Numbered from the stretch's first letter, positions 1-9,073 are shown. The stretch: DNA of 64,000 nt from Ferrimonas marina (GCF_900129905.1 NZ_FQXG01000001.1:248001-312000), one strand, 5' to 3'. Notes: generated by a model from the letters alone, not told the origin. A program made the numbers and translations.

Positions 1-1
1 G

Positions 2-217
2 TTATCGGGCTTTATGTTTCCCTACGAGGGGATGCCGAAGCCGGCGCAGTGGCTGGCGGAGCTGTTGCCCGCCACCCACTTTATCCGGGCGATCCGCGGC
101 GTATTGCTGCGGGACGCCGATCTGGCAGCATTGGCACCGGATCTCATCTGGCTGGGGCTGTTTACCGCAGCGGGCCTGTTGCTGGCCACACTGCGGTTCA
201 AGAAATCCCTCGACTAG
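2..217 (+). CDS. ABC-2 type transporter permease, C-terminal fragment
   Basis: Only the last 71 codons lie in the window; the frame is open at the left edge. The visible part has the layout of the end of an ABC-2 permease: a loop with MFPYEGMP and ATHFIRAIRG, a hydrophobic helix (LIWLGLFTAAGLLLATL) and a short basic tail (RFKKSLD). This matches the YhhJ/YbhR-type drug or lipid exporter permeases, so the unseen upstream DNA probably encodes a partner permease and an ATPase. Substrate cannot be told. The TAG stop overlaps the stop of the convergent phosphatase gene in a shared CTAG. Confidence 0.8.
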   Translation, partial: LSGFMFPYEGMPKPAQWLAELLPATHFIRAIRGVLLRDADLAALAPDLIWLGLFTAAGLLLATLRFKKSLD

Positions 218-3200
218 GGACTGACCTCCAGGTTCAACTGCTGGGATTCCTCTCCCTCGGCAAAGACAACGGTGATCGTCAGCTGATGGTTGCCGCTGCC
301 CAGGGCATCGAAGTCGAAGGGCAGGGCATCCCGGGCGGTGTTCTTGGCGGTACCGCCAAGGTCCCAGGGGGCCTTGCGCTCGGTCTGCACCAGACTGCCA
401 TTCACCTCGAAACGCACCTCTGTGACGTCACCTTGTGGCTCGACGAAGACGTAGCCACTACCGCTGAGGGGGCGGCTGCCGAGCAGCTGCGGCATGCTCC
501 GGTCCGGCTGTGCCGACCACCAAACCGGGGTGGCGGTCACTTTCGGCAGCAGGGTGAGATCCACTAACAGCTCACTGTCGCCGTCACTGGTGGTGGCAAT
601 GATGCGGCCCTGGTAGCTTCCGGGTGTCAGGGCGCTGGCATCGATGGACAGGGACAGGGTCGCTGGTGTCTGCGTTGCGGTCGGGGCGACGGTCAGCCAG
701 GGCACATCGCTGGCCAGGGTCACCGCCACGCTCTCGTTGGCACTGACGTTGCTGCTCAACACCAGCTGACTTTCTGGCGCTGCCAACTGCGCCCGCAGCG
801 GCCCGGGGGCAAACTGGGCCAGGTTGGTGTCGACCACGTTATCGACTACCAGCTGGGCTTCGATCGGCAGTGTGCTGTTGTCCGCCAGGCGCAACATCGC
901 CTGCAGTTGGTGCGGCCCTTCGCTAAGGGTGGTGGTGTCGAAGGGGCGCGCGCTGCGATCCGATTCGGTGCCACCGAGATCCCAGGGAGCCCGGTTCTCC
1001 TGTTGTATCTGTACCCCGTCCAGGCTGAAGACCACCTGGTTCAGCTCCTCCTCAGGCAGCACAAAGGCGTAGATGTTGCCTGCCACGCTTTGTCCATTGG
1101 CGCCCTTGGCCAGGCTGCGATCCGGCGAATCGGACAGGTAGATGCGGTATTGGTCTGTGGTGACGTTGAGGGTCACCGGAACCGAACGATTCAGGCCGGT
1201 GTTGCTGCTGATCTCTACCGAACCCAGGTACTGGCCCGGCTCCAGCCCGGTGCTGTCCACTACCACATTGAGGGAAAACTGCTCAGAGCCGCTTTCCGGC
1301 TGGACGCTGATCCAGCCTTGCTCGCTGCTGGCGATCAGCACCCCCACGCCTTCGCTCAGGCTGGCTTGCAGCGGCAGGGACAGGGTCTGATCCGGCTCCA
1401 GGCTGGCGCTGAGGCTGACCGGGTTGGTAAGGATCGCCGGGCCACAGGCCTGGGCGATGGTGAACTGGTCGACAATACGCAATGGTTGGCCGGCATTGAT
1501 GCCATAGGTAGTGATCTGGATATCCCCCTGGGCATCGAAGGCGAGCTGGCTGATGTGATGGGCGTCGTTGTTACGCACCGCGGTCCAGCTGGGGGCGGGA
1601 TCGTTCAGCCAGTCTGAGAAGCTGCCATTGCGGTTACTGATCTTGCCGCCGGGGCTGATCTTCATGTAGGTAGTGCCGGGCTGGTCGTAACAGGTCAGAT
1701 CCTCGGTTACGGCCCGGTTGGTGGCGGGCACGTCCACCAGCGGCAGGGTGCGCTCATAGGACTGGTCGTGAGCGGTCAGCACCAGGCGAATGTCGTGCTC
1801 TTCAAACAGCGGCCCGATCTGGGCTCTGAGTTTCTCCGCCGAAGGGTGGTTGCTGCCGTCGGAGAACGGCGGGGCGTGCATAAAGGGGATCACCCAGCGG
1901 TAGTTGAGATCCTTGATGGCATCGAGGTGATCGCTGAGCCACTCCAGCGCCGAACCGCGCATCTGCTCATCTTCGTTAAAGGCGTAGACCTCGATAAAGT
2001 GCACGTCACCCACATCAAAGGCGTAGGCCTGCCCGTCACGGTAGCCGGAGGGCACAGGAAAGCGTGCGACCCAGGGTTCAAACCCTTCACCGAGCTGGAT
2101 CTCGTGGTTACCCCAGGCCGGCATCATCGGTACCGTGGCCAGGGGGGCCATCTGATCAAACCAGGCGTCGATGGAGCGCTCCAGGGTGCCGTAGCGCTTG
2201 TCGGTGTTGAAGTAGGCGTAATCGCCCCCCAGTAGTAACAGGTCCGGGTCCAGCCCCACCATGGCGTCGATCACCGCCTGGGTCCCTGTAGCCAGGCCAT
2301 CCTCACGGCCCACCAGGCCAGTATCGGCCACATAGAGCAGCGACCAGGGCTGACCAACGGCCGGGGCGGAGCGGGTGGTGTAGATCTCGCTGAAGGCACC
2401 GGGCTGGATCTGTACCCGGAACTGGTACTCGGTACCGGGCGTCAGAGCGTCGGTGGTGGCCTGATGGTAATCGCCATCGTCGTTGCTATGGCGCACCTCA
2501 CCAATGGCCTGCTGCCAGGCCTGGGTGCCTGCCGGGCGGTACTCCAGCAGCGAGCCGGTGCCGCCAACGTCGCTGAACCACACGGCGGTGAAGCGGTCAT
2601 CCCCCTGGTCCCAGGCCAGGTGAAGCTGGCGCGCCACCAGGTCGTTGACCTCTCCGCCCACCGTCAGCTCTATGGGGATGGTTAAATCGTCGTAGCCATC
2701 GGCACTGACCACCAGCTTGCCGCTGTGGCTGCCTGCGCTCAAAGAAGCGGTATCCACCTGCAGGTTCAGTTCGCTCGGGGTGGTGGTGTTGGTCTGGGTC
2801 AGAGACAGCCAGTTGTGGTTCTCGGCCAGGGCCACCGCGATGGCGGCGTTGTCACTGCTGCTGAGGCTCAGGTTAAATCGGCTCTGGCTTTGCGGCTGCA
2901 GTGACAGTGACAGGGCCGCGGGCGTGGCCACCAGGCTGGTGCGGTCGTTCTGGATGGTCACCGTGGCGGCCAGTTCCGTTTGCTGACCGTTACTCAGGCG
3001 TACCTTGGCGACCAGCTGATGAACGCCGTCGCCAAGGGTGGTGGTGTCCCATGGGTAGGCATCCAGCGTGCTGTTCTTCGCCGTGCCGGCCAGATCCCAG
3101 GGCGGCTTGTTCTCTTCCTGCACCTCTTTGCCATTGACGAAAAAGCGCACCTGGGAAATGCTGGGATCTTCCGCCACAAACACAAAGCGGTCCCCAGAGA

Positions 3201-3321
3201 GGACCGCTTGTTCAATCGCCGTTGCGCCGCTGCGGTCGTCCCGTGAGGCGACCTTAAGTTCGAGCGCGGAGGCAACAAAGGAGCAGAAACAGAGGATTAC
3301 GCAGGCAAGCTTGGGACCCAT
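214..3321 (-). CDS. Exported purple-acid-phosphatase-like metallophosphoesterase with repeated beta modules
   Basis: A 1035-residue protein with an N-terminal signal peptide (about residues 1-19). Order seen: a PWDL module (about 45-125), a BACON-like beta module (130-222), a fibronectin/PAP N-terminal-like domain (228-318), a calcineurin-like phosphoesterase domain (325-620), then BACON-like (635-722), PWDL (725-828), BACON-like (835-927) and a final PWDL module (930-1035). PWDL tetrads sit at 74, 779 and 985. Metal-site motifs are D333, GGDYAY (365-370), GNHE (404-407), H482 and AHDQSYER (517-524). The last motif normally reads GHxHxYER, so the second histidine is Gln520. The role is probably extracellular or periplasmic phosphate-ester hydrolysis, but activity is uncertain. 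The start ATG follows AAGGAAGG. It is probably cotranscribed with the upstream single-module gene. Confidence 0.8.
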   Translation of the reverse strand: MGPKLACVILCFCSFVASALELKVASRDDRSGATAIEQAVLSGDRFVFVAEDPSISQVRFFVNGKEVQEENKPPWDLAGTAKNSTLDAYPWDTTTLGDGVHQLVAKVRLSNGQQTELAATVTIQNDRTSLVATPAALSLSLQPQSQSRFNLSLSSSDNAAIAVALAENHNWLSLTQTNTTTPSELNLQVDTASLSAGSHSGKLVVSADGYDDLTIPIELTVGGEVNDLVARQLHLAWDQGDDRFTAVWFSDVGGTGSLLEYRPAGTQAWQQAIGEVRHSNDDGDYHQATTDALTPGTEYQFRVQIQPGAFSEIYTTRSAPAVGQPWSLLYVADTGLVGREDGLATGTQAVIDAMVGLDPDLLLLGGDYAYFNTDKRYGTLERSIDAWFDQMAPLATVPMMPAWGNHEIQLGEGFEPWVARFPVPSGYRDGQAYAFDVGDVHFIEVYAFNEDEQMRGSALEWLSDHLDAIKDLNYRWVIPFMHAPPFSDGSNHPSAEKLRAQIGPLFEEHDIRLVLTAHDQSYERTLPLVDVPATNRAVTEDLTCYDQPGTTYMKISPGGKISNRNGSFSDWLNDPAPSWTAVRNNDAHHISQLAFDAQGDIQITTYGINAGQPLRIVDQFTIAQACGPAILTNPVSLSASLEPDQTLSLPLQASLSEGVGVLIASSEQGWISVQPESGSEQFSLNVVVDSTGLEPGQYLGSVEISSNTGLNRSVPVTLNVTTDQYRIYLSDSPDRSLAKGANGQSVAGNIYAFVLPEEELNQVVFSLDGVQIQQENRAPWDLGGTESDRSARPFDTTTLSEGPHQLQAMLRLADNSTLPIEAQLVVDNVVDTNLAQFAPGPLRAQLAAPESQLVLSSNVSANESVAVTLASDVPWLTVAPTATQTPATLSLSIDASALTPGSYQGRIIATTSDGDSELLVDLTLLPKVTATPVWWSAQPDRSMPQLLGSRPLSGSGYVFVEPQGDVTEVRFEVNGSLVQTERKAPWDLGGTAKNTARDALPFDFDALGSGNHQLTITVVFAEGEESQQLNLEVSP

Positions 3322-3415
3322 GGTACACCTTCCTTCGAGTCGTCGTTGGCGTTGTCACTCCCTGTACTCCGTGGGAGGCTTTCACCAATGTAGACCTTCA
3401 TCGGAAGGTTGCCAG

Positions 3416-4087
3416 TCAGTTGGCGCCGACCGCCAAACTCACCTCGATCACCACAGGATCGTAGCCCTGGGCAGTGACGTAAACCTCGGCGTCATAGAGG
3501 CCCGGGGCCAGACCGGACGGATCCACTTCAAAGGTAAGGATATCTGGGGTGGTATCCTGTTCGGTATCGATCACCAGCCAGTCGGCATAGTAGTCAAGCT
3601 CGATGGGGTGAGCGGCGCCATTGGACTCGGAGATCAGGATCTCTTCCTGAACCGGCTCCTCGCTGAAGGTGTTGAAGAACACCACGGTGTCAGAGACCAG
3701 CAGTTGGGCATCTTCATTGGCCACCAGTACGTCGGCGTGCAGCGGGATGGAGTCGCCGTTGTGCAGGTTAACCGTGGCAGCGATGCTATGACGGCCATCC
3801 TCCAGGCTCAGGGTATCGAAGGCGAAGGCATTGCCGTCGTCATCGGTGCCGGCCAGATCCCAGGGCGGGAACTCTTCGGTTTGCAGCGGGCGGCCATCCA
3901 GGGAGAAGTCGACACTGGCGATGTCCGCCTGGGCATCAACAAATACGTAGATCTCACCGTCGACCTGTTGTCCATCCAATGGCAAAGCAGGAGCCCGTTG
4001 CGCGCTGTGGGAAAGCAGCAGTTCAACGGCAGACGCAGCGGTGGTTAGGCCGCACATCAGGGTGAGCAGAATCAACAATCGTGACAT
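3416..4087 (-). CDS. Exported protein with one PWDL module and one BACON-like module
   Basis: A 223-residue protein with a clear signal peptide (about 1-20, ending AASA). Residues about 25-125 form the same module as in the downstream phosphatase: a YVFVD strand, a VDFSLDG strand, FPPWDLAGT at 73-81, then an FDT...L..G.H segment. Residues about 130-223 form a BACON-like beta domain with W169 and an LAPGLYDAEV segment. There is no catalytic motif, so it is likely an accessory surface or binding protein. It lies 94 bp upstream of the phosphatase gene on the same strand. No known family name can be assigned with confidence. Confidence 0.7.
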   Translation of the reverse strand: MSRLLILLTLMCGLTTAASAVELLLSHSAQRAPALPLDGQQVDGEIYVFVDAQADIASVDFSLDGRPLQTEEFPPWDLAGTDDDGNAFAFDTLSLEDGRHSIAATVNLHNGDSIPLHADVLVANEDAQLLVSDTVVFFNTFSEEPVQEEILISESNGAAHPIELDYYADWLVIDTEQDTTPDILTFEVDPSGLAPGLYDAEVYVTAQGYDPVVIEVSLAVGAN

Positions 4088-4313
4088 GGTTACCTCATCG
4101 TCACCGCCCCTGCTGCACTTAGCTACAGCCTAGCAAGGGGGTGCGTTATTGTATTGTCGGCACCGTGGTCGGTGCGCCTTGTTATTCGATGGGGCTGCGA
4201 CGTGGCGTCAGCCCGGGTCCCTTAATCACCCTGCAATTTATCTCGCTCCTCTTGGTGACAATGTCACCGGGAAGCAACCTGTTAGCGTTTGGAATGTGTG
4301 TGCAGGGTGGGGC

Positions 4314-4378
4314 GACTGGCAGGGCCAGTCTCAGAGGAGATGGAGCTGATCGTTGGCTTGAGTCAAAGCGTGGGTCAT
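4314..4378 (-). other. Possible 15-codon leader ORF followed by a stem-loop
   Basis: The 533-bp gap upstream of the PWDL-protein gene has no long convincing gene. On the minus strand, a short ORF (MTHALTQANDQLHLL, 4378-4331) starts ten bases after an AGGAG and ends just before a perfect 7-bp hairpin, GACTGGC/GCCAGTC (4330-4314). No T-tract follows, so this is not an intrinsic terminator. It might be a leader peptide or chance. A second perfect hairpin (GCACCG/CGGTGC) lies nearer the gene at about 4160-4175. Confidence 0.25.
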
Positions 4379-4582
4379 GGTTTCGTTTCTCCTCATGGTT
4401 CCGGTCAACGGCGAGCCATTCTAGGAAGGCAAATTCGCTTTGCATAGACCCATATCTGATAGGATTTTGTTCTAAGGGCGGATGGGAAACTGTACAAAGA
4501 GGGCAAAAAACACACTAATTGAGTTGTTTATCTCGGCAGTGTGGTTTCAGGACGAGAAGCGAAAAATGTGAACTGACTGGTG

Positions 4583-4609
4583 AAAAAATGGGCACCTGAT
4601 GGTGCCCAT
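4583..4609 (-). terminator. Intrinsic terminator of the symporter gene
   Basis: On the minus strand, TGGGCACC-ATCA-GGTGCCCA is followed by TTTTTT just downstream of the symporter stop codon: an 8-bp stem with a T-run. Confidence 0.9.
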
Positions 4610-4620
4610 TGGTCTTGAAG

Positions 4621-5982
4621 CTATTGAGATTGTTCCCCAATCGGCTGCTGAGTCGCGAAATACTCCCGGGTCATACGGAACACCACGGGGCTGAGCAGCA
4701 ACAGCGCAATCAGGTTGGGGATCGCCATCATGGCGTTGAGGGTATCTGCCAGCAACCAGACAAAGTCCAGGGTGGCCACCGCGCCCACCGGTACCGCCAG
4801 GGTAAACACCAGGCGGAACGGCATGACCGCCTTAACCCCGAACAGGTACTGGACGCAGCGCTCGCAGTACACGCTCCAGCCCAGGATGGTGGTAAAGGCA
4901 AACACCACCAGGGAGAGAGAAACGATGACGTTGCCGTAGGGCAGGGTGGACCCGAAGGCCGAGGTGGTCAGTGCCGCGCCGCTCTCGCCGGTGGTCCACA
5001 CCCCGGTGAGGATGATGGCCAGGCCGGTGATGGAGCAGACGATCAGGGTATCGATAAAGGTACCCAGCATGGCGATCAGGCCCTGGCGCACCGGATCATT
5101 GGTCTTAGCCGAGGCGTGGGCGATGGGAGCACTGCCCAGGCCCGCCTCGTTGGAGAACACGCCCCGGGCGACACCAAAGCGGATGGCGGCCCAGACTGCG
5201 GCACCGGCAAAGCCCCCTTGGGCGGCAACCGGGGTATAGGCGCTCTCTACCACCAGTGCAATAGCGGAGGGGATGGCGCTGGCGTGGAAGGCCAGCACCA
5301 CCAAGCCGGCGGTGACGTAGAACACCGCCATCAGCGGCACCAGCTTACCGGCCACCACGGCGATGCGCTTGATACCGCCCATCAATACTGCGCCAACCAG
5401 CAGCATCAGCACGATACCGGTGAGCAGGGGATCGATGTGGAAGTTGGTCTCCAGCGCCTGGGCTACGGAGTTGGATTGGGTACCGTTGCCGATGCCGAAG
5501 CCGGCAATGGAGCCGAACAGGGCAAAGGCGGTGGCCAGCCAGGCCCAGCGCTTGGACAGGCCGTTCTTGATGTAGTACATCGGGCCGCCGACAAACTGGC
5601 CCTTGTCATCCACCTCACGATACTTCACCGCGCAGACCGCCTCGGCGTATTTGGTAGCCATCCCGACCAGGGCGGTACACCACATCCAGAACAGCGCACC
5701 CGGGCCGCCCATGGCGATAGCGGTGGCCACACCGGCGATGTTACCGGTGCCGATGGTGGCCGACAGTGAGGTCATCAGGGCGTTAAAGGCACTGATGTCC
5801 CCCTTGTCGTCGGTCTCTTTGCGCCCTTGCGACAACAGGCGAAAGCCCAGGCCGAGCTTGCGGATCGGCATCATCTTGAGGCCGATGGTTAAAAACAGGC
5901 CGACCCCCAGGATCAGCACCAGCATGGGTACACCCCATACCAGGCCATTCAGCCAGTTCACTGCGCTTGTCACCCACTCCAT
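4621..5982 (-). CDS. Sodium:alanine/glycine symporter (AGCS family)
   Basis: A 453-residue integral membrane protein with the length and about 10-11 hydrophobic segments usual for the AGCS family (DagA/AlsT type). It imports alanine or glycine with Na+ across the inner membrane. Family signatures seen are SATIGTGNIAGVATAIAMGG (about 74-93), GGPMYYI and RGVFSNEAGLGSAPIAHA. No glycine riboswitch is visible: only 56 bp separate it from the LysR-type gene upstream on the same strand, so the two may be cotranscribed. The product assignment is firm; the preferred amino acid is not. Confidence 0.93.
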   Translation of the reverse strand: MEWVTSAVNWLNGLVWGVPMLVLILGVGLFLTIGLKMMPIRKLGLGFRLLSQGRKETDDKGDISAFNALMTSLSATIGTGNIAGVATAIAMGGPGALFWMWCTALVGMATKYAEAVCAVKYREVDDKGQFVGGPMYYIKNGLSKRWAWLATAFALFGSIAGFGIGNGTQSNSVAQALETNFHIDPLLTGIVLMLLVGAVLMGGIKRIAVVAGKLVPLMAVFYVTAGLVVLAFHASAIPSAIALVVESAYTPVAAQGGFAGAAVWAAIRFGVARGVFSNEAGLGSAPIAHASAKTNDPVRQGLIAMLGTFIDTLIVCSITGLAIILTGVWTTGESGAALTTSAFGSTLPYGNVIVSLSLVVFAFTTILGWSVYCERCVQYLFGVKAVMPFRLVFTLAVPVGAVATLDFVWLLADTLNAMMAIPNLIALLLLSPVVFRMTREYFATQQPIGEQSQ

Positions 5983-6038
5983 CCCTGATCTCCTTGTGTT
6001 GTTTTGCTTTGGGATCCTTATGTAAACAAGGCGTTAGC

Positions 6039-6983
6039 TTACACGCTATTGGCATTCATGGGGGTTATCTTTTTATCTTCGCTGCGATTGGCCAGGCACT
6101 CCGGCTTGCTGCACTCAACCAGCAACTGGGCGAAACGCTGGGCGGCGGGGCCGAGGCAGTCCGGGCTGGGGATCACCAGGTAGGTGGGGATCACCGTGGT
6201 GTGCATCTGCGCCTGGACCAGGTGATGCAGTCGGCCTTGGTCCAGCAGCGGCTGGGCGATGTGTTGGGGAACCCAGCAGAAGCCGACCCCCTGCAACAGG
6301 ATCTCGATCGCCTCGTGGAAGTTGGAGAAGGTCCAGCGCTGTTCCGCCTTGAGCCACCCCAGATCCTTGTCAGCGTCACTGCCGGTGTCGCGGATCACCA
6401 GTTGCAGCTCCTGGGCCAGCCGTTTCTCATCGATCTCACCCTCCTGGCTGAGCGGGTGTTGAGGATGGCAGACCAGCAGCAGCTGGGCGTTGCCCAGGTG
6501 CTCGCCCCGGTAGCCCGGGGGAATACGACCGGAGATCACCAGGTCAAAGCTGCGTTCGGTGATCGCCTCGGTGGTGCCGCTGAGCACGTTGTCCAATACC
6601 GTTAAGCGGGTGCCGCGGCTCTCGGGGTAGAACTGCTGCATCGCATGGTAGAGCGGGGCGGTGGGGAACAGGATCTCCCGGGATAGCCGGATCTCCGGCT
6701 CCCAACCCTGCTCCAAGTTGTTGGCCAGCAGCTCCAACTGCTCGATCTCCTGGGTCAGCACCCGGGAGCGGCGCAGCATCACCCGGCCCTGGGCGGTCAG
6801 CTCGGCCTTGCGCCCCTTAACCTCAAGCAGCTGAACCCCGAGCAGCTGCTGTAGCTTGGCCACAGCGTGATTGAGCGAGGACTGGCTTTTGTTCAATGCC
6901 TGGGCGGCGTGGGCATAGCCACCATGATCAACCACCGCCTGGAGGATGCGCCACTGCTCCAGTGTAGTGTGGGGACGGTACAT
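6039..6983 (-). CDS. LysR-family transcriptional regulator
   Basis: About 314 residues. The N-terminal winged helix-turn-helix (about 5-60) has the LysR pattern LQAVVDHGGYAHAAQALNKSQSSLNHAVAKLQ, followed by a linker helix and a type-2 periplasmic-binding-protein-like effector domain (about 90-300). The ATG at 6983 was chosen over an in-frame TTG four codons upstream because it places the HTH at the usual distance from the N-terminus. It is divergent from the azoreductase gene and upstream of the symporter, so either could be its target. The effector is unknown. Confidence 0.88.
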   Translation of the reverse strand: MYRPHTTLEQWRILQAVVDHGGYAHAAQALNKSQSSLNHAVAKLQQLLGVQLLEVKGRKAELTAQGRVMLRRSRVLTQEIEQLELLANNLEQGWEPEIRLSREILFPTAPLYHAMQQFYPESRGTRLTVLDNVLSGTTEAITERSFDLVISGRIPPGYRGEHLGNAQLLLVCHPQHPLSQEGEIDEKRLAQELQLVIRDTGSDADKDLGWLKAEQRWTFSNFHEAIEILLQGVGFCWVPQHIAQPLLDQGRLHHLVQAQMHTTVIPTYLVIPSPDCLGPAAQRFAQLLVECSKPECLANRSEDKKITPMNANSV

Positions 6984-7083
6984 ATCAATCACCAAAATCG
7001 AAAGGAATGTGCAGAATTATGCGGTTTAATTTCGCAATGGTGCAAGTAATCTTGGGTTGTCGATTCAATCAAGGAGAACCCTC

Positions 7084-7704
7084 ATGACCAGCTTGCTCAT
7101 CATCAACGCCAGCCCCAACCCTACTGACAGCGCCAGCCGCCAACTGGCACAGCACTTTGAACAGCAGTGGCGCGACCGTCACCCCGGCGGCAAGGTGGTC
7201 CATCGTGATCTGGCCAACACCCCGCTGCCGCACCTGGATCAGGCCACCATCGCCGCCTTCTACACCCCGGCTGAGGCTCGCTCGGAGCAACAGCAGCAGC
7301 AACTGGCGCTGTCCGACCAGCTGGTGGCGGAACTGCGCCAGGCGGATCAGGTGGTGATTGCCGCACCGATGCACAACTTCTCCATCCCCAGCAGCCTCAA
7401 GGCCTGGATCGACCAGATCTGTCGCGTTGGTGAAACCTTCCAGTACGGTGCCAACGGTCCGGAAGGGCTGCTGAGTGGACGTCAGGCCACCTTGCTGCTT
7501 ACCCGCGGTGGCGACTACTCCAATCCCGCCATGGCGGCACTGAATCATCAGGACTCGGTACTGGCGACGGCAATGGGTTTCGTCGGTATCGAGGTGGTGG
7601 CCAGTATCGCTGCCGAGGGCACGGCAAAGGGGCCAGAAGGCATGGCGTTGGCCAAGCAGCAGATCAGCGCGCTGTTTCCCCAGGCTGAGCCGGCACTGGC
7701 GTAA
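7084..7704 (+). CDS. azoR: FMN-dependent NADH-azoreductase
   Basis: A 206-residue flavodoxin-fold protein. The N-terminal phosphate-binding segment SLLIINASPNPTDSASRQL binds FMN. The central APMHNFSIPSSLKAWIDQICRVGETFQY segment is diagnostic for AzoR, which reduces quinones and azo compounds with NADH in the cytoplasm. Start chosen at ATG 7084, preceded by AAGGAG at good spacing; an in-frame extension to 7057 lacks support. It is divergent from the LysR gene, the common regulator/target arrangement. Its 3' end overlaps the convergent gene by 41 bp. Confidence 0.93.
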   Translation: MTSLLIINASPNPTDSASRQLAQHFEQQWRDRHPGGKVVHRDLANTPLPHLDQATIAAFYTPAEARSEQQQQQLALSDQLVAELRQADQVVIAAPMHNFSIPSSLKAWIDQICRVGETFQYGANGPEGLLSGRQATLLLTRGGDYSNPAMAALNHQDSVLATAMGFVGIEVVASIAAEGTAKGPEGMALAKQQISALFPQAEPALA

Positions 7705-9073
7705 GCCAGTCCAGTAGCAGATCGCCGCTGAGCTGGTCCTCGACCCACTGTTGGGCCAGGTAGCGGTGGTAGATAGGCAGCAGCAACTGGCCGCCGTGCA
7801 GCAGGATGCCGCTGTCGCTTTGCCAGGACAGGATGTCGGGGCGCGGCCGGTCATAGTAGTGGCGGTAGAGGGCATCCTGGCCTTGGATCAGCGCCTGGCC
7901 GGATTGGCTGGGGTAGCGCCAAAGCTGCAGCGCCAGGCGAGCTCGCAACAATTCCGAGGCGGGGTAGCGCGGCTGCTTATCCAGCGACTGGCCAAGCAGC
8001 TGTTGCTGCAGTAACGGCTGGCGGGCCCACTCCTGACCCAGGGCCCTGGCCTGCTGCAGCGACGCTGCGCCCTGCTCGATGGTCTGGCCCTGGGCGCCGA
8101 CCAGGGCCTGGGTTACCAGCCCCATCCATTGCAGCCAGTGGCGCTGGCGCCAGCTGGACTGCCGATAGGTCAGGGTAGACTGGTTGGGGGTATGGCCGAT
8201 CCAGTGGCGCTGGGCAATGCGCAGTCGACTGTCTGGCCCGGCTTGTAACCGAAGCTCGCCCAGGTAGCGCTGTCCGCGCCACAGTTGCCAACTTTGCTCA
8301 TCCAACGGCTTCAGGGTCATTTCCAGTTGCGCCGCCTGCCAATGCAAACTGTCTGATGCCACGCTGGCTGGCTCGATGGCCAGTGGTGGCGACAGTGCAG
8401 GCTGCCAGGGCAGGCTGTCATCGTCGGTTGTCAGGTTGGCCAGGAACTGATCAGCTGGCTCGGGCTCCTGCCAGGGCAGGCTTGACAGCTGTGATGCTAA
8501 GGCATGGTGATGGCCCTGGCGCTGAGCCTGCTCGTGGCTGAGCTGCAGCCACAACTGGACTGGCGCTCCCTCCAGCGATCGTCCTCGATTCTGATGATGT
8601 TGCCACACCGCCTGACGACAGCCTGGGTGCTCGGCCTGGCGCAAGTAGCCCTGTACCGACGGACGGTTCAGGCTCAACACCAAAGGCGGCGTGGCATCCA
8701 AGCCATCCAGACAGCGAGCATCAGTGAGGGTGAGTTGACCGCCGCTGTCGCTCAGCTGGTGTTCCAGCTCGGCGCGCAGGGCCAGCCAGCGGGGATCGGT
8801 GAGATCGGTACCGGTTTGTTGCTGCAAACGATGGCGCAGCAGCAGGGCACACTGGCCCAGCTCGGCGCTGTCGCCCTCGGCGGCGGCCAGTTGAAGTTGG
8901 TCCTGCAGCAGGCGCAGCTTGAGCAGGGATTGGCGGTTGGGTTGGGACGGGATTGCCTCCAGCTGGTGCAGGCAGTATTGCAGCAGCTTGGCACTGCTGG
9001 GGGCCGAAAGCAGCAACGCCCCAGCAAAAACCAGGGCGTTGAACAGGGACAGACGGCGGTTAGGCACCGCCAC
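7664..9073 (-). CDS. Uncharacterised exported protein, last gene of the cmoA operon
   Basis: About 469 residues, not recognised. Residues 1-30 resemble a signal peptide (basic NRR, then a hydrophobic stretch ending APSSA). The rest is soluble and rich in Gln, Leu and Trp, with helical character and no catalytic motif I can name; two cysteine pairs in the first 160 residues could form disulfides. Start chosen at GTG 9073, seven bases after AAGGAG that lies inside the ATP-grasp gene, giving a 14-bp overlap and implying translational coupling. It may therefore be an exported partner of the protease/transglutaminase/ATP-grasp set. GTG 9067 is an alternative start. Confidence 0.7.
   Translation of the reverse strand: MAVPNRRLSLFNALVFAGALLLSAPSSAKLLQYCLHQLEAIPSQPNRQSLLKLRLLQDQLQLAAAEGDSAELGQCALLLRHRLQQQTGTDLTDPRWLALRAELEHQLSDSGGQLTLTDARCLDGLDATPPLVLSLNRPSVQGYLRQAEHPGCRQAVWQHHQNRGRSLEGAPVQLWLQLSHEQAQRQGHHHALASQLSSLPWQEPEPADQFLANLTTDDDSLPWQPALSPPLAIEPASVASDSLHWQAAQLEMTLKPLDEQSWQLWRGQRYLGELRLQAGPDSRLRIAQRHWIGHTPNQSTLTYRQSSWRQRHWLQWMGLVTQALVGAQGQTIEQGAASLQQARALGQEWARQPLLQQQLLGQSLDKQPRYPASELLRARLALQLWRYPSQSGQALIQGQDALYRHYYDRPRPDILSWQSDSGILLHGGQLLLPIYHRYLAQQWVEDQLSGDLLLDWLTPVPAQPGETAR

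Noticed and set aside
4182-4445. An 87-codon minus-strand frame in the 4.1-4.6 kb gap
   Set aside because: No ribosome site, mixed composition and no recognisable features.
5983-6038. Glycine riboswitch expected before an alanine/glycine symporter
   Set aside because: Only 56 bp separate the symporter from the upstream gene, too little for the aptamer, and no motif is present.
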